From Oscillospiraceae bacterium (GTDB taxonomy: Bacteria > Bacillota > Clostridia > Oscillospirales > CAG-272): 54,533 nt of DNA. This document shows positions 22,050 to 30,975 of this stretch, piece after piece. The DNA lies in NCBI GenBank assembly GCA_015065295.1, contig SVQN01000010.1, positions 1 through 54,533 on the forward strand, read 5' to 3'. A model generated the notes under the pieces. That model was not told the origin of the DNA. It saw nothing but the letters and a program-made list of their open reading frames with translations, and searched no databases. The position numbers were made by a program, and so were the translations under genes. How positions within the stretch are numbered: position 1 is the stretch's first letter; the number at the start of each line of letters is the position of its first letter.

Positions 22050-23900
22050 ATGAAAAAATCTCTGACCGCGCACGCCGCCGGTACCTGCGTGCTGGTGACG
22101 CTGCTGCTTTTCATCAAATCGTATCTTTTTTATTCCCACGTCAATCTCGCGGGATTCCATCCCCTGTTCGCCGTTCTCACCGCCGGGATTTTCCTCTTTC
22201 TCTGGTCGGCACTGAGCCTGCTCTCGCAGAAAACGGCCAAAACCGTCATGTTCACCGTCTACGTCATCCTCTCCGTCTTTATGACCATCGACGCGGTGTA
22301 TTATTCCTACGTTTCCAAAATGCCGTCGGCCGCCATGATTCCGATGCTCTGGCAGGCAACCGGAATTTCCGACACTATCCTGAATCTGCTCAAGCCGTAC
22401 CACATGGCGATGCTGATCGACCTCCCTCTCTGGTGTATGCGCGCCGCCAACCGCGACGAGGAAAAAATCCGCGAGAATCTGCTCGACCGGATCGCCCGGC
22501 GGCTTCAGGCGGTCGAACTCCGGCGGGGTGTGATTTATACCGTCTCCTTCGCTCTGTGCGGCTGTACGCTGCTGACCGCCTGTCTGTGGCCCGGATTCGA
22601 GCCGGAATACATGGCGAATGAACTGTTCTGCTACCACATCCGCGATTTCTACACCGTGGCAAAGGACAGCACGACCGACCGCATCGTTGACAAATCGCTC
22701 TACACCGCCGGAAGTCAGGCGGACAGCAAGTATTACGGTATCGCCGAAAACCGGAACGTGATCGTGATTCAGGTCGAAGCCATGCAGAATTTCGTGATCG
22801 GCGCGGTGTATGAGGGGCAGGAAATCACGCCGAACCTCAACCGTCTTCTCACAAAAGACACCTTCTATTTCGACAATTATTACTACCAGATCGGCGGCGG
22901 CAACACGGCGGACGCAGAATTTGCGGTAAACAATTCCCTGTTTGCGCCGGAGAGCGAAGCAGCCTACGTCAAATACACGGAAAACACCTGGCACGGCCTG
23001 CCGTACCTTCTGAAAGATCGCGGCTACAGCGGTGCCCACGCGTTCCACAACTACATCTCGTCCTTCTGGAACCGCGAGACGGCGTATCCGTATCAGGGAT
23101 TCGACAGCTTCACGTCGCTGGAGGACTTCGAGCAGGACGATATGTTCCCGATGGGACTTTCGGACAAGTCGATGTTCCGGCAGTCCATGGAACAGCTGAA
23201 AACCTTCGGGGAGCCGTTCTACGCGTTCTATGTGACCGTATCGTCGCATCATCCGTACGCGATCCCGCTGAAAGACCGGGAGATCGTGCTGAAGCCGGAG
23301 GACGAAGGAACGCTGTTCGGACTGTATATCCAGTCGATGAATTACGCCGACCGCGCCATCGGGGAATTTATCGAACAGCTTGACGAAGCGGGGCTGTATG
23401 AAAACTCCGTCATCGCCCTCTACGGCGACCACTATGCGCTGGCAAACACCGATCCCGCAAATTCCACCAGAGTGGCGGAACTGACGGACGGACAGTACTC
23501 GATTTTCGACGTGTTCAACGTCCCGTTCATCGTTCATGTACCGGGATGCGGATATGCGGAGACCAAATCCGTCGCGGGCGGCCACATCGATGTGATGCCG
23601 ACGCTGCTGTGCCTGCTGGGGATCGACAACGACAAGACTGTCATGTTCGGACAGAATCTGCTGGAAGCGGAAACGGGCTTTGTATGCGAACAGACGCACG
23701 TTGCCATCGGCTCGTTCATCTCGGATGAAGTGTATTTCAAGAAGCCGTACAACAACATCAAGGCGAACTATGATGCCTATTCCCGCGCGGACATGAGCCG
23801 GTTTGATCCCGACCTGTTCCGGGAACAGTCGGACTACGCGAAAAACCGCATCCTCGACTGTGCGGAACTTCTGGCGGACAACGATATTTTGTTGGACTAA
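22050..23900 (+). CDS. LTA synthase family protein (sulfatase superfamily)
   Basis: These membrane enzymes transfer glycerol phosphate from phosphatidylglycerol to build lipoteichoic acid, or make related phosphoglycerol modifications. The 616-aa protein has about five N-terminal membrane spans (residues ~10-190) and an extracellular alkaline-phosphatase-fold domain. Metal and catalytic features are visible: EAMQNF, GGGNTADAEFAVNNSLF with the nucleophile Thr, HHPY, and ALYGDHYALAN with metal-binding Asp/His, then HIDVMPTLLCLLGI. The length is typical of LtaS. No glycolipid synthase is nearby. Whether it makes true LTA or decorates another polymer cannot be decided from sequence. Confidence 0.88.
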   Translation: MKKSLTAHAAGTCVLVTLLLFIKSYLFYSHVNLAGFHPLFAVLTAGIFLFLWSALSLLSQKTAKTVMFTVYVILSVFMTIDAVYYSYVSKMPSAAMIPMLWQATGISDTILNLLKPYHMAMLIDLPLWCMRAANRDEEKIRENLLDRIARRLQAVELRRGVIYTVSFALCGCTLLTACLWPGFEPEYMANELFCYHIRDFYTVAKDSTTDRIVDKSLYTAGSQADSKYYGIAENRNVIVIQVEAMQNFVIGAVYEGQEITPNLNRLLTKDTFYFDNYYYQIGGGNTADAEFAVNNSLFAPESEAAYVKYTENTWHGLPYLLKDRGYSGAHAFHNYISSFWNRETAYPYQGFDSFTSLEDFEQDDMFPMGLSDKSMFRQSMEQLKTFGEPFYAFYVTVSSHHPYAIPLKDREIVLKPEDEGTLFGLYIQSMNYADRAIGEFIEQLDEAGLYENSVIALYGDHYALANTDPANSTRVAELTDGQYSIFDVFNVPFIVHVPGCGYAETKSVAGGHIDVMPTLLCLLGIDNDKTVMFGQNLLEAETGFVCEQTHVAIGSFISDEVYFKKPYNNIKANYDAYSRADMSRFDPDLFREQSDYAKNRILDCAELLADNDILLD

Positions 23901-23903
23901 TGA

Positions 23904-23938
23904 CTAAGAGCTAATAGTGAATGACTATTAGCTCTTAG
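23904..23938. terminator. Convergent hairpin terminator
   Basis: A perfect 14-bp stem CTAAGAGCTAATAG/CTATTAGCTCTTAG with loop TGAATGA lies just after the LTA-synthase-like stop and overlaps the last codons of the DUF3021 gene. It derives from the dispersed GTGAATGACTA repeat. Confidence 0.7.
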
Positions 23939-24368
23939 TGTTTTCCCGGTTGTTTTTCAGGACTTCGTTGATTTTGTCGAGGGTCGCGCGGGTCGTCTGC
24001 CGGTCGGCGATCAAATATGCGATGAATGTCAGAAGCTCGATCAGCAGCGCGGACGTGATAAAATACCACACATACCGCTCCGGCTCCACACAGCCGAACA
24101 GAATAAACATCAGCGGCGTCGTAATGGCGATCTGACCGATATAAAGGATCCGACGGATCCAGAATTCCGTCAGCGGGACATTCGGCTTGTAATACATAAA
24201 CTGAAACGCCGCCAGATTCAAAAACAGCGTCAACGCCATTGCGTACAGGAAGCGTGGTTCCGACAGCTTCGGGCTGAGATCCCGCAGAAACATCAGCAGA
24301 AACGATACCACGCCGAATGACAGAAAATAGCTGATGAAAAGGTTTTTCCATTTGTTGTTTGTATACAT
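23928..24368 (-). CDS. DUF3021-type four-TM membrane protein
   Basis: The 146-aa protein has four hydrophobic spans (about residues 10-28, 40-58, 73-92 and 100-122) and a charged C-terminal tail, like DUF3021 proteins encoded next to LytTR regulators. In streptococcal HdrRM/BrsRM-type pairs the membrane protein restrains its cognate LytTR activator; by position and topology this one may do the same. The gene starts three bases after the LytTR stop, so translation is coupled. The last codons overlap the hairpin at 23904-23938. Assignment to DUF3021 is by resemblance, not search. Confidence 0.75.
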   Translation of the reverse strand: MYTNNKWKNLFISYFLSFGVVSFLLMFLRDLSPKLSEPRFLYAMALTLFLNLAAFQFMYYKPNVPLTEFWIRRILYIGQIAITTPLMFILFGCVEPERYVWYFITSALLIELLTFIAYLIADRQTTRATLDKINEVLKNNRENTKS

Positions 24369-24371
24369 CCT

Positions 24372-24809
24372 TCATACCCCCAGTTTCTTCTTGATTTCCC
24401 CGATGTACTGCCGCGACACCATCAGCCGTTCCCCGTTCACGAGCGTGGCGATCAGGCGGCTGTTTTTCTCGGGCTTGATGCTGTGGAATCTGTCCAGATT
24501 GGCGATGACCGATTTGGATATCCGCGCAAATTTGGTGTTCCGCAGCTTTTCTTCCAGCTGGTACAGCTTCACGGTCGTTTCGTAGGTCTCTCCGTCGGTA
24601 TAAAAGAACACCTTGTTCTCGACCGACTCAAAATACAGGATATCCTTCAGCGGAATAAAACAGGTTTCGTCCCCGCGAATCCCGGCAACGGTATTGCCGA
24701 TCAGAGAAATTGCCGATAAAATCTGTTCGATTTCCGGATCAATCCGGCGGCACCGCACGGTGATCTCGGTCTCGGAGACGGAATCGTCCTGCTGAATGAT
24801 GATTTTCAC
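24372..24809 (-). CDS. LytTR family DNA-binding response protein
   Basis: The 145-aa protein has a short N-terminal region and a C-terminal LytTR domain (about residues 48-145) with the characteristic DILYFESVENKVFFYTDGETYETTVKLYQLEEKL pattern (positions ~60-95), FARISKSVIANL and the end segment NGERLMVSRQYIGEIKKKL. No receiver domain is present. I use the GTG at 24809, because AAAGGAGG lies seven bases before it; the in-frame ATG 14 codons upstream lacks such a site. It is followed by the membrane partner, forming a LytTR-plus-membrane-inhibitor type module. Targets are unknown. Confidence 0.87.
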   Translation of the reverse strand: MKIIIQQDDSVSETEITVRCRRIDPEIEQILSAISLIGNTVAGIRGDETCFIPLKDILYFESVENKVFFYTDGETYETTVKLYQLEEKLRNTKFARISKSVIANLDRFHSIKPEKNSRLIATLVNGERLMVSRQYIGEIKKKLGV

Positions 24810-24910
24810 ATTCACACCTCCTTTTGTGTTCTTGCAGACACAGTATAGCATACCAAAATCGGCGAATCAAGCGGATTTCCGTGAGATGCAGATTTCGGAC
24901 AGCAAAATAC

Positions 24911-24946
24911 AAAAGAGAAGGCGGAAATTTTTCCAGCCCTCTCTTT
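24911..24946 (-). terminator. Terminator of nrdR-histidine phosphatase operon
   Basis: The imperfect stem AAAAGAGA-GG/CC-TCTCTTTT reads on the minus strand into TTTTGTATTTTG, just past the phosphatase stop. Confidence 0.7.
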
Positions 24947-24950
24947 TCTT

Positions 24951-25670
24951 TTATATCTGAAAACTTGTGTGGTATTTGAATTCACATTCGTCGTCCGCGA
25001 AGATGTGGGACATATCCGACAGGTGCAGGCATTTCGGCACCGTGTAGCCGTTCGCGTGGTTCGCAAACTGGAGAACCGTGCAGCCGGTGTGCGTGATGTC
25101 GAATTCCGTCCAGAAAATGTTCGGCGGAATCCGCAGCAGGTGCGACAGCCACGACAGACCGAATCCCTGATGGCAGAACACCGCGATGCGTTCGTCGTTC
25201 GGACGTTCGATCCGGTATTCGTTCCCTTCCCGGACATACCCATGCCGCGCAAGGAATTCGTCGGATTCCTTCTGAAGCTCCGCATAGCCGTCCCTGCCGT
25301 TCAGGATATCCTTCATTGCTTCGATTTCGTACCATTTTTCGCCCGCGTCGTGGTTGTCCCCGCGCACGAACGAACCGACGTCGTCCGAATTCCAGACCCA
25401 CGTCTGCCGCCCGTTCGGAAGCTGCTTCGCAAACCGCGACCATGCCAGATTTTCGCTCGTCCACGGCTCTACCGTAATGTCCAGACCGAGCGCACGCGCC
25501 GTCGGCAGAGCCGTTTCATACGCACGGCGCATCGGCGAAGCGTAGATTTTCGTAATGCCGCTCTGTACCATCCGGGGCGCAATCGCACGCGCCTGCTTCC
25601 AGCCCTTTTCGGTCAGCTTCTCCACCGGAGAATAGTATGGCTGTCCGTGTCTTACAATATATAAAAACAT
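24951..25670 (-). CDS. Histidine phosphatase family protein
   Basis: The 239-aa protein begins FLYIVRHGQ, the catalytic RHG motif of the phosphoglycerate-mutase-like phosphatase superfamily. It continues with YASPMRRAYETALPTARALG, the second conserved arginine region, and near residue 172 has AVFCHQGFGLSWLSHLL with the second catalytic His. The acid/base Glu region falls around VEPWTSENLAW. It is a soluble phosphatase or mutase of unknown substrate. It starts four bases after the nrdR stop, so the two are one operon; no functional link to dNTP synthesis is evident. Confidence 0.85.
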   Translation of the reverse strand: MFLYIVRHGQPYYSPVEKLTEKGWKQARAIAPRMVQSGITKIYASPMRRAYETALPTARALGLDITVEPWTSENLAWSRFAKQLPNGRQTWVWNSDDVGSFVRGDNHDAGEKWYEIEAMKDILNGRDGYAELQKESDEFLARHGYVREGNEYRIERPNDERIAVFCHQGFGLSWLSHLLRIPPNIFWTEFDITHTGCTVLQFANHANGYTVPKCLHLSDMSHIFADDECEFKYHTSFQI

Positions 25671-25674
25671 AACG

Positions 25675-26124
25675 TCATTCCTTTTCTTTCTTCAAACTTT
25701 CCAATTCCTGCAAGAACGTATCAATATCCTTGAATTCCCGATGCACCGACGCATAGCGGACATACGCCACGGCATCCAGCTGCTTGAGCTTGTCCATCGC
25801 AATCTCGCCGATCTTCGTGGACGAAATTTCCGGCTGCATCAGGCTCTGGATCGTCGCCTCCACTTCCTCGCAGACAATGTTGGCATCCGCAGGACGCTTG
25901 TGACACGCCTTCATCAGACCGCCGAGCAGCTTGTTCCGGTCGAACAGTTCGCGGGAACCGTCCTTCTTGATGACGATCGGATTCAGCACGTCGATGATCT
26001 CGTAGGTCGAGAAGCGAAGGTGACACGACAGACATTCACGCCGCCGCCGGATGCTGTTGTTTTCATCCACCGGACGCGAGTCGATCACGCGGCTCTTCGT
26101 CGAGGAACAGTTCGGACATTTCAT
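25675..26124 (-). CDS. nrdR: Transcriptional repressor NrdR
   Basis: NrdR senses (d)ATP through an ATP-cone and represses ribonucleotide reductase genes. The 149-aa protein starts MKCPNC and has a zinc ribbon with Cys3, Cys6, Cys31 and Cys34, the linker SRPVDENNSIRRRREC, and an ATP-cone at ~49-139 (VIKKDGSRELFDRNKL...). I start at ATG 26124, preceded by GGAGGGG, not at the in-frame ATG ten codons upstream. Its clear target in this window is nrdD, whose upstream region holds two NrdR boxes. Confidence 0.96.
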   Translation of the reverse strand: MKCPNCSSTKSRVIDSRPVDENNSIRRRRECLSCHLRFSTYEIIDVLNPIVIKKDGSRELFDRNKLLGGLMKACHKRPADANIVCEEVEATIQSLMQPEISSTKIGEIAMDKLKQLDAVAYVRYASVHREFKDIDTFLQELESLKKEKE

Positions 26125-26168
26125 GGAACCCCTCCGTAAAGTCAGATAATACAAAAGTTTATGTGAAA

Positions 26169-26197
26169 ATTATACCATAATGTACGAAAAAAAGCAA
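26169..26197 (-). promoter_or_regulatory. sigma-A promoter of nrdR
   Basis: On the minus strand TTGCTT (26197-26192), 17 bp, TATAAT (26174-26169). Confidence 0.75.
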
Positions 26198-26227
26198 GAG
26201 AAAAGTGAACAGTGAAAAGAAATTGTT

Positions 26228-26257
26228 GATTTATTACACGCACGCGTGTAATAAATC
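26228..26257 (-). terminator. Hairpin terminator of the hydrolase/acyltransferase operon
   Basis: A perfect 13-bp stem GATTTATTACACG/CGTGTAATAAATC with a 4-nt CACG loop lies 38 bp past the stop of the 26295 gene. The T-tract after it is weak. Confidence 0.7.
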
Positions 26258-26294
26258 TTCCTTTTCTCTTCTCTTTTCCCTCTTCTCTCTTCAC

Positions 26295-26981
26295 TCACAT
26301 ATGAATCCACCGGTAGACTTCCGAGAAGAAACTGCGGCCGCGGAAGACGATCTGGGCAATCAGAAGCGTCAGTCCGACACCGACGGCGATCACGGCAAAA
26401 TACTGCGCGACCGTTCCTTCAAAGAAGCCGAGGAACATCAGCACCGCCGTAACAGCGATCCCGATGATGCTTATCATGAAGTATCCCGCATACGTTGTCG
26501 GACGGCGGCGGTCGGCGATCCCCATGACGAAATAGAACACGCACAGCGACGCCGAGACGACCGGAAGCACATAGCCGGTACTCCATCCGCGCCAGTCATT
26601 CGCCTTGTCCCACAGGATGCACAGCAGCACCACAATCACCGCTTCGTACATGATATTTTTCGGGATATTTTTTCTCTGCACAAAGCCGACATTGATGATC
26701 GTCCACGCGCAGATCACGCCGAGCGTCAGCGGCAGATAGATCGCCAGATGCGGGATGAACACATAATTGATGATATTGATAACGAGGATTGCCAGAATCC
26801 CGACGAAGGTCGTGATCTTGAAAATCAGATCGTAGGTAAATTTCACGGGCACCTGCGGAAAAATTTCGTAGGATTCCTCCGTGATTTTTCCGCCGTCCTC
26901 GAGCTTCCGCCCGCAGAGGGGGCAGGCGCGCCGTTCTCCCGTGAGCTTCACGCCGCACGAGGAGCATCGTTGTCTTATCAT
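26295..26981 (-). CDS. Zinc-ribbon membrane protein (DUF6320-like)
   Basis: The 228-aa protein starts with a zinc ribbon (CSSCGVKL...CPLCGRKL, residues 6-25) and then has five or six membrane spans from ~53 to 215. This layout matches DUF6320-type proteins that in clostridia sit beside an alpha/beta hydrolase and an alcohol-acetyltransferase-like protein, exactly as here. It is the last gene of the three-gene operon, 31 bp after the acyltransferase. Its role is unknown; it may anchor or transport the product of its partners. The family name rests on remembered gene context rather than a search. Confidence 0.7.
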   Translation of the reverse strand: MIRQRCSSCGVKLTGERRACPLCGRKLEDGGKITEESYEIFPQVPVKFTYDLIFKITTFVGILAILVINIINYVFIPHLAIYLPLTLGVICAWTIINVGFVQRKNIPKNIMYEAVIVVLLCILWDKANDWRGWSTGYVLPVVSASLCVFYFVMGIADRRRPTTYAGYFMISIIGIAVTAVLMFLGFFEGTVAQYFAVIAVGVGLTLLIAQIVFRGRSFFSEVYRWIHM

Positions 26982-27012
26982 TTCCGTTTACTCCTTGTTT
27001 TTTCTGTCCGGG

Positions 27013-28308
27013 TCAGAACTCCTTCGCCGAATAATTCGTCGAAATTGTCAGGTTTTCGTCATATTTCGCCAGACTGCGGAAAAACGCGCGTTCCACGTCA
27101 TGCTCCGCCAGTACGCCCGAGAACGAGATCACCATGCTGTCCCCGAACGAACACATACATACCTGCCGTTTCGAACTGCTGTTGAACAGGTCGAAGTTCC
27201 GGATGTACTGCGCCAGCTCCGGCTGAAGCTCGATCCGTCCCACGTTCGACAGACACATCGTCCGACGCTTCATTGAAACGCCCTGCAGCGTGACCATGAT
27301 CCAGTCCTTCAGGAAGCGCGGACATACCCGCACGATCGGATGACGCTCCATCTTCACCTGCGACGCGATTTTCTGCTCCATGTTCTCCCGCGTCAGCTCT
27401 TCCGCGAAGGATTTCCGCACCGACCGGATAATATCGTTCAACTCGTGCGGGCCTTCCGTGCTGAAATTGTACCGGATCTCGATCATGCCGAAGAAATTCC
27501 GCATCGTGTTTGTATGGAAGTAATTCCGCAGATTCACCGGTACCGCGATGCTGATTGTCTTCCGGTATTCGCTCCGGGGCATCGCCGAATGGATGCTCTG
27601 GATCAGAATCGCGCAGATGAATTCCGTGATCGTTGCGCCTTCTGCCTTCGCCGCCTTCTTGACCGCCGCGACCGAGGTTTCCCCTTCCGTCACCAACTGG
27701 CGGCAGTCCGGCGTCCGGCTTTCCCGGAACTGGTACACCTTGATCTTATTCGTGCGCGAACCGAGAAATTCAAAATTCGTGCTGCTTCCCTTCTTCGGCT
27801 CGAAATATTCCGTGAAGCCGTCCGCTTCCTTCTCACGATCCGTGGAGTCGTACCGTTCGATGCGGATGTCCCGCAGTTCCTCCGGATGCGCCAGTGCCAG
27901 ATAATTTGCCAGAATCGTCCGGAAGAAAATCATCGCACCCGTACCGTCCGCGATTGCATGGAAGATTTCAAAATTGATCCGTTTCCGGTAGTACGATATG
28001 TCGATCAGCAGGCGATCCCTTTCGTCGTACAGCGGCTGAAGCGGGGAGTCCTTCTCCTCATGCACCTTCGGACGCAGGTCGGTGTTTTCCAGATAGTACC
28101 AGAACACTCCCGCACGGATGATATCGGTAAAGGACGGATGTTCCTCTACCGCCGCGTCCACCGCCGCCTGCAGCAGTTCCGGATCGACATCCTCATGCAG
28201 AGCGCAGGCAATGCGGAAGACTTCGCTGTCCTCCTGACCGGCAAGTGCCGGAAAGATTTTCGCCGCGTTATCGAGGCGTTTCCACTTTGCTTCTTTTGTT
28301 TTCCACAT
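27013..28308 (-). CDS. Condensation-domain/alcohol acetyltransferase-like acyltransferase
   Basis: The 431-aa protein resembles the BAHD/condensation superfamily that moves acyl groups from thioesters to alcohols or amines. The catalytic HxxxDG is present as FEIFHAIADGTGAMIF near residue 117, in the expected first half. A C-terminal half with the second CAT-like lobe follows, including the conserved NVGRIELQPEL stretch. There is no carrier protein, adenylation domain or signal peptide. Its start overlaps the end of the hydrolase gene by 41 bp, so the two are coupled. The acyl donor and acceptor are unknown. Confidence 0.78.
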   Translation of the reverse strand: MWKTKEAKWKRLDNAAKIFPALAGQEDSEVFRIACALHEDVDPELLQAAVDAAVEEHPSFTDIIRAGVFWYYLENTDLRPKVHEEKDSPLQPLYDERDRLLIDISYYRKRINFEIFHAIADGTGAMIFFRTILANYLALAHPEELRDIRIERYDSTDREKEADGFTEYFEPKKGSSTNFEFLGSRTNKIKVYQFRESRTPDCRQLVTEGETSVAAVKKAAKAEGATITEFICAILIQSIHSAMPRSEYRKTISIAVPVNLRNYFHTNTMRNFFGMIEIRYNFSTEGPHELNDIIRSVRKSFAEELTRENMEQKIASQVKMERHPIVRVCPRFLKDWIMVTLQGVSMKRRTMCLSNVGRIELQPELAQYIRNFDLFNSSSKRQVCMCSFGDSMVISFSGVLAEHDVERAFFRSLAKYDENLTISTNYSAKEF

Positions 28309-29227
28309 AATCGACTTCCGTTATAAATTCCGTAATATATTTGTAGATTTCGCGGGTCAGCGGTGCGGACGGCGGGAGCGCGATCATCCCGTGAATGCCG
28401 TTTTTGATCCGGTGCGCCCGGACATGGGTTCCGTGCTCTTTCAGCCGCTTTGCCAGTGCCTCGCCTTCGTCCCGCAGAGGGTCGTACTCCATCGTGACCA
28501 CAAGCGTATCGGGCAGTCCGGAGAAATCCGTGTGCCGGAGCGGCGCAAAATACGGGTTCTCCCGATCTTCCGGACAGGACGCGTACAGTTCCATGTAATC
28601 AATCAGCTGCTTCTGCGTGAGAAGATATTCCGTCCCATTCTCACGCACCGACGGAAACGGCGTATCGTCTCCGTAATCGCACCATGCGGCGGGATAAATC
28701 AGAATCTGCTTCTTCGGCAGGATTCCGCCCCGGTCGCGCGCCATCATGGACACCACGCAGGAGAGCGTCGCCCCCGCACTGTCCCCGATCAGGATCACAT
28801 CGGCGGGGTCTGCCTGATACCAGTCCTCACAGTGCCGAAGAATCTCCTGCGCCGCCGCGTAACAGTCCTCGGGACCGGCGGGAAATTTATGCTCCGGTGC
28901 CAGACGGTAATCCACAGACAGCACCTTCCGCCCCAGTTCCTCCGAGAGCGACGCGCAGATGTTGCTGTAGCTGTCGAAATCGCCGGTGACAAATCCGCCG
29001 CCGTGGAAGAAAATCAGAAGCGGCTCCACCCGTCCGGTGTGCGAAAACGCGCGGACGAGGAGATCGCGTCCTTCCAGATGCAGAATGCGGTCCATGTGAT
29101 TGCAAGTGATTTTTTTGACATACGGTCGGGTCGCGTGCTGAAACTGTCTGGTCTGCTCGTAATTGTTTTTCAGGTCAATATCGTACTTCGACATCGCCGC
29201 CAGTGCGGATCGGATAATTTTGTTCAC
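28268..29227 (-). CDS. Alpha/beta hydrolase, HSL-type esterase
   Basis: The 319-aa protein is a hormone-sensitive-lipase-family esterase. The oxyanion motif HGGG is in LLIFFHGGGFVTGDFDSY near residue 75, the nucleophile elbow is GDSAG near residue 148, and an Asp (EYDPLRDEG) and a His (GIHGM) complete the triad. The chosen start is GTG 29227 with GGGAGGAAA just upstream. It is the first gene of the hydrolase-acyltransferase-membrane protein operon, which looks like a making-and-breaking pair for an ester. The substrate is unknown. Confidence 0.88.
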   Translation of the reverse strand: MNKIIRSALAAMSKYDIDLKNNYEQTRQFQHATRPYVKKITCNHMDRILHLEGRDLLVRAFSHTGRVEPLLIFFHGGGFVTGDFDSYSNICASLSEELGRKVLSVDYRLAPEHKFPAGPEDCYAAAQEILRHCEDWYQADPADVILIGDSAGATLSCVVSMMARDRGGILPKKQILIYPAAWCDYGDDTPFPSVRENGTEYLLTQKQLIDYMELYASCPEDRENPYFAPLRHTDFSGLPDTLVVTMEYDPLRDEGEALAKRLKEHGTHVRAHRIKNGIHGMIALPPSAPLTREIYKYITEFITEVDYVENKRSKVETPR

Positions 29228-29303
29228 GTTTCCTCCCGTAAAAATGATTCAGTATACGAATTATATCCATATTATATCATACCCACACGGAATAATCAAT
29301 ACA

Positions 29304-29345
29304 AAAATACCGTATCCCCATCCGAAAACGGAGATACGGTATTTT
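29304..29345 (-). terminator. Terminator of the solute-binding lipoprotein gene
   Basis: The 13-bp stem AAAATACCGTATC/GATACGGTATTTT is followed on the minus strand by TTTTTG, 16 bp past the stop. Confidence 0.88.
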
Positions 29346-29361
29346 GCAGACGGAAAAATCC

Positions 29362-30843
29362 TTACGGCTGTTCCAGTGCGTCGAACGCTTCGACGTACTT
29401 CTGGATCGTGCGTTCCGCTACCTTGGTCAGAGACTTCAGCGTGCTCTGGAGGTTCATGTCGTTGTTCTTGAACTTGCCGGCAAAGACACCGTCGCGGATC
29501 GTGCCGCAGAACAGCGTGTCGCCGAGGTCGTAGAAGCGGTTGCCGTAGATCAGGTCAAGCATCGCCGTGGAGTTTGCGTCACGGGTATACTTGCTCTTGA
29601 GGACAACATCATAGTAAACCGGGATGACTTCGTTCAGGGACGCGCACGCCATTGCTTCCGTGACTGCGCCTGCCAGTTCGGTCTGGGTCAGCGTGGTCGG
29701 GTAAATGTGGATGAACGCGCCTTCGGTACGGCTGCAGTACTGTTCCTGCGCTTCGTCCCACTTCGGGTATGGGATGATGCCGTAGTCGATGTCCATGTCG
29801 CGGTAATAGTGGAGGAATGCCACGCGGACAATATTGTACAGTGCACCGCCGCCGATAAACAGCGTGTTGTTCGCATAGTCCGGGAAACCGTCGGACATGA
29901 ACAGCAGGTGGTCATTGTGCATCATGTTCAGTACACGTTCGTACATAGTCGCAAACTTTTCGTTGGAACCGAGCGAGAAGACCGGAACGTCTTCTTCGTT
30001 CTTTTCAATGGTACGCATATCGGACGCTACCCAGAATACCGGAAGAACCTGCTTGGAGTGCGAGGTAATACCGTAGCGGTCGTTTTCATCCCATACGCCG
30101 TTGCCGTCCACGTCGTTGACTGCGAGCTGCATATTGGACTGCATCTTGTCGAGTGTCCATGTGCCTTCGAGAACGGTTCCGTAGTGGTCTTCCAGATTCA
30201 GGTCAACGGACATTGCCTTGTTGTACAGCAGGACGTTGACGCTGTCGTAAGTGGACAGGTTGTGGTCGCCGAACGCGAAATACAGCTTGCCGCGGATGGA
30301 CATATCCTCGTGAATGGACTGCGACCAGTACTCACGGGTCACGTCGATGTACGGAAGAGTCGTCACGGGGATGGCATACCCTTCCTGTGCGAGCGTATAG
30401 CCCGACCAGTCCACGAGAACGTACTGGTCAAAGGAATCGTCGCCGGCCATAATCATGCTTCTGGTTTCCTGAACCAGCGCACCGTGAGCGTCCGGATTGC
30501 CGACGGTTTCTTCAAACTTGAAGTTGAGATCCTGCATCAGCTTCTGGTCGCGCAGATAAATTGCGTCGTTCAGATTGTCGCCGATCTGTTCAAACGCAAC
30601 GAGGGTGTCATAATAAGACGTGCTTTCGACGTTGTGGATGCGGTAGGACGCGCCTGCAAAGTCGAGATCGTCCGGCAGAGCGGTCTTGACGGACGTGTCT
30701 TCCGGCTCGGTTTCGACCACTTCTTCGGTAAGAGCGTCTGCATTCGCCTGAGAATCGCCGGTTGTGTCCGCAGCGGGTTCACCGCACGCGGTTGCACCGA
30801 GCATCAGGAGAGCAAGCAGAAAAGCAAGAGATTTTCTTTTCAT
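29362..30843 (-). CDS. Extracellular solute-binding lipoprotein (paralogue 1)
   Basis: The 493-aa protein has a lipoprotein signal (MKRKSLAFLLALLMLGATAC, lipobox Cys20), an acidic linker, and the two-lobed fold suggested for ABC-importer substrate-binding proteins (family 1 type). An EF-hand-like loop DVDGNGVWDENDRYG lies mid-protein. Its C-terminal block EVIPVYYDVVLKSKYTRDANSTAMLDLIY is shared with the two other copies in the window. Residues such as tryptophans WSGY and WSQS suggest a sugar ligand. The start is ATG 30843 with GAAGGAG upstream. No permease or ATPase gene is adjacent. Confidence 0.87.
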   Translation of the reverse strand: MKRKSLAFLLALLMLGATACGEPAADTTGDSQANADALTEEVVETEPEDTSVKTALPDDLDFAGASYRIHNVESTSYYDTLVAFEQIGDNLNDAIYLRDQKLMQDLNFKFEETVGNPDAHGALVQETRSMIMAGDDSFDQYVLVDWSGYTLAQEGYAIPVTTLPYIDVTREYWSQSIHEDMSIRGKLYFAFGDHNLSTYDSVNVLLYNKAMSVDLNLEDHYGTVLEGTWTLDKMQSNMQLAVNDVDGNGVWDENDRYGITSHSKQVLPVFWVASDMRTIEKNEEDVPVFSLGSNEKFATMYERVLNMMHNDHLLFMSDGFPDYANNTLFIGGGALYNIVRVAFLHYYRDMDIDYGIIPYPKWDEAQEQYCSRTEGAFIHIYPTTLTQTELAGAVTEAMACASLNEVIPVYYDVVLKSKYTRDANSTAMLDLIYGNRFYDLGDTLFCGTIRDGVFAGKFKNNDMNLQSTLKSLTKVAERTIQKYVEAFDALEQP

Positions 30844-30889
30844 GAAAAAATACTCCTTCGATTTATGCGCAAAATTCTTAGATATGGTA

Positions 30890-30918
30890 ATTATAACACA
30901 GCTTTCTCTCAAAAACAA
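30890..30918 (-). promoter_or_regulatory. Promoter of solute-binding lipoprotein 1
   Basis: On the minus strand TTGTTT (30918-30913), 17 bp, TATAAT (30895-30890). Confidence 0.7.
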
Positions 30919-30975
30919 TGTTCATATTTCACGGAAGCAATGTCATAAGCACCCTTATTCCCGCCAAAATTCTCA

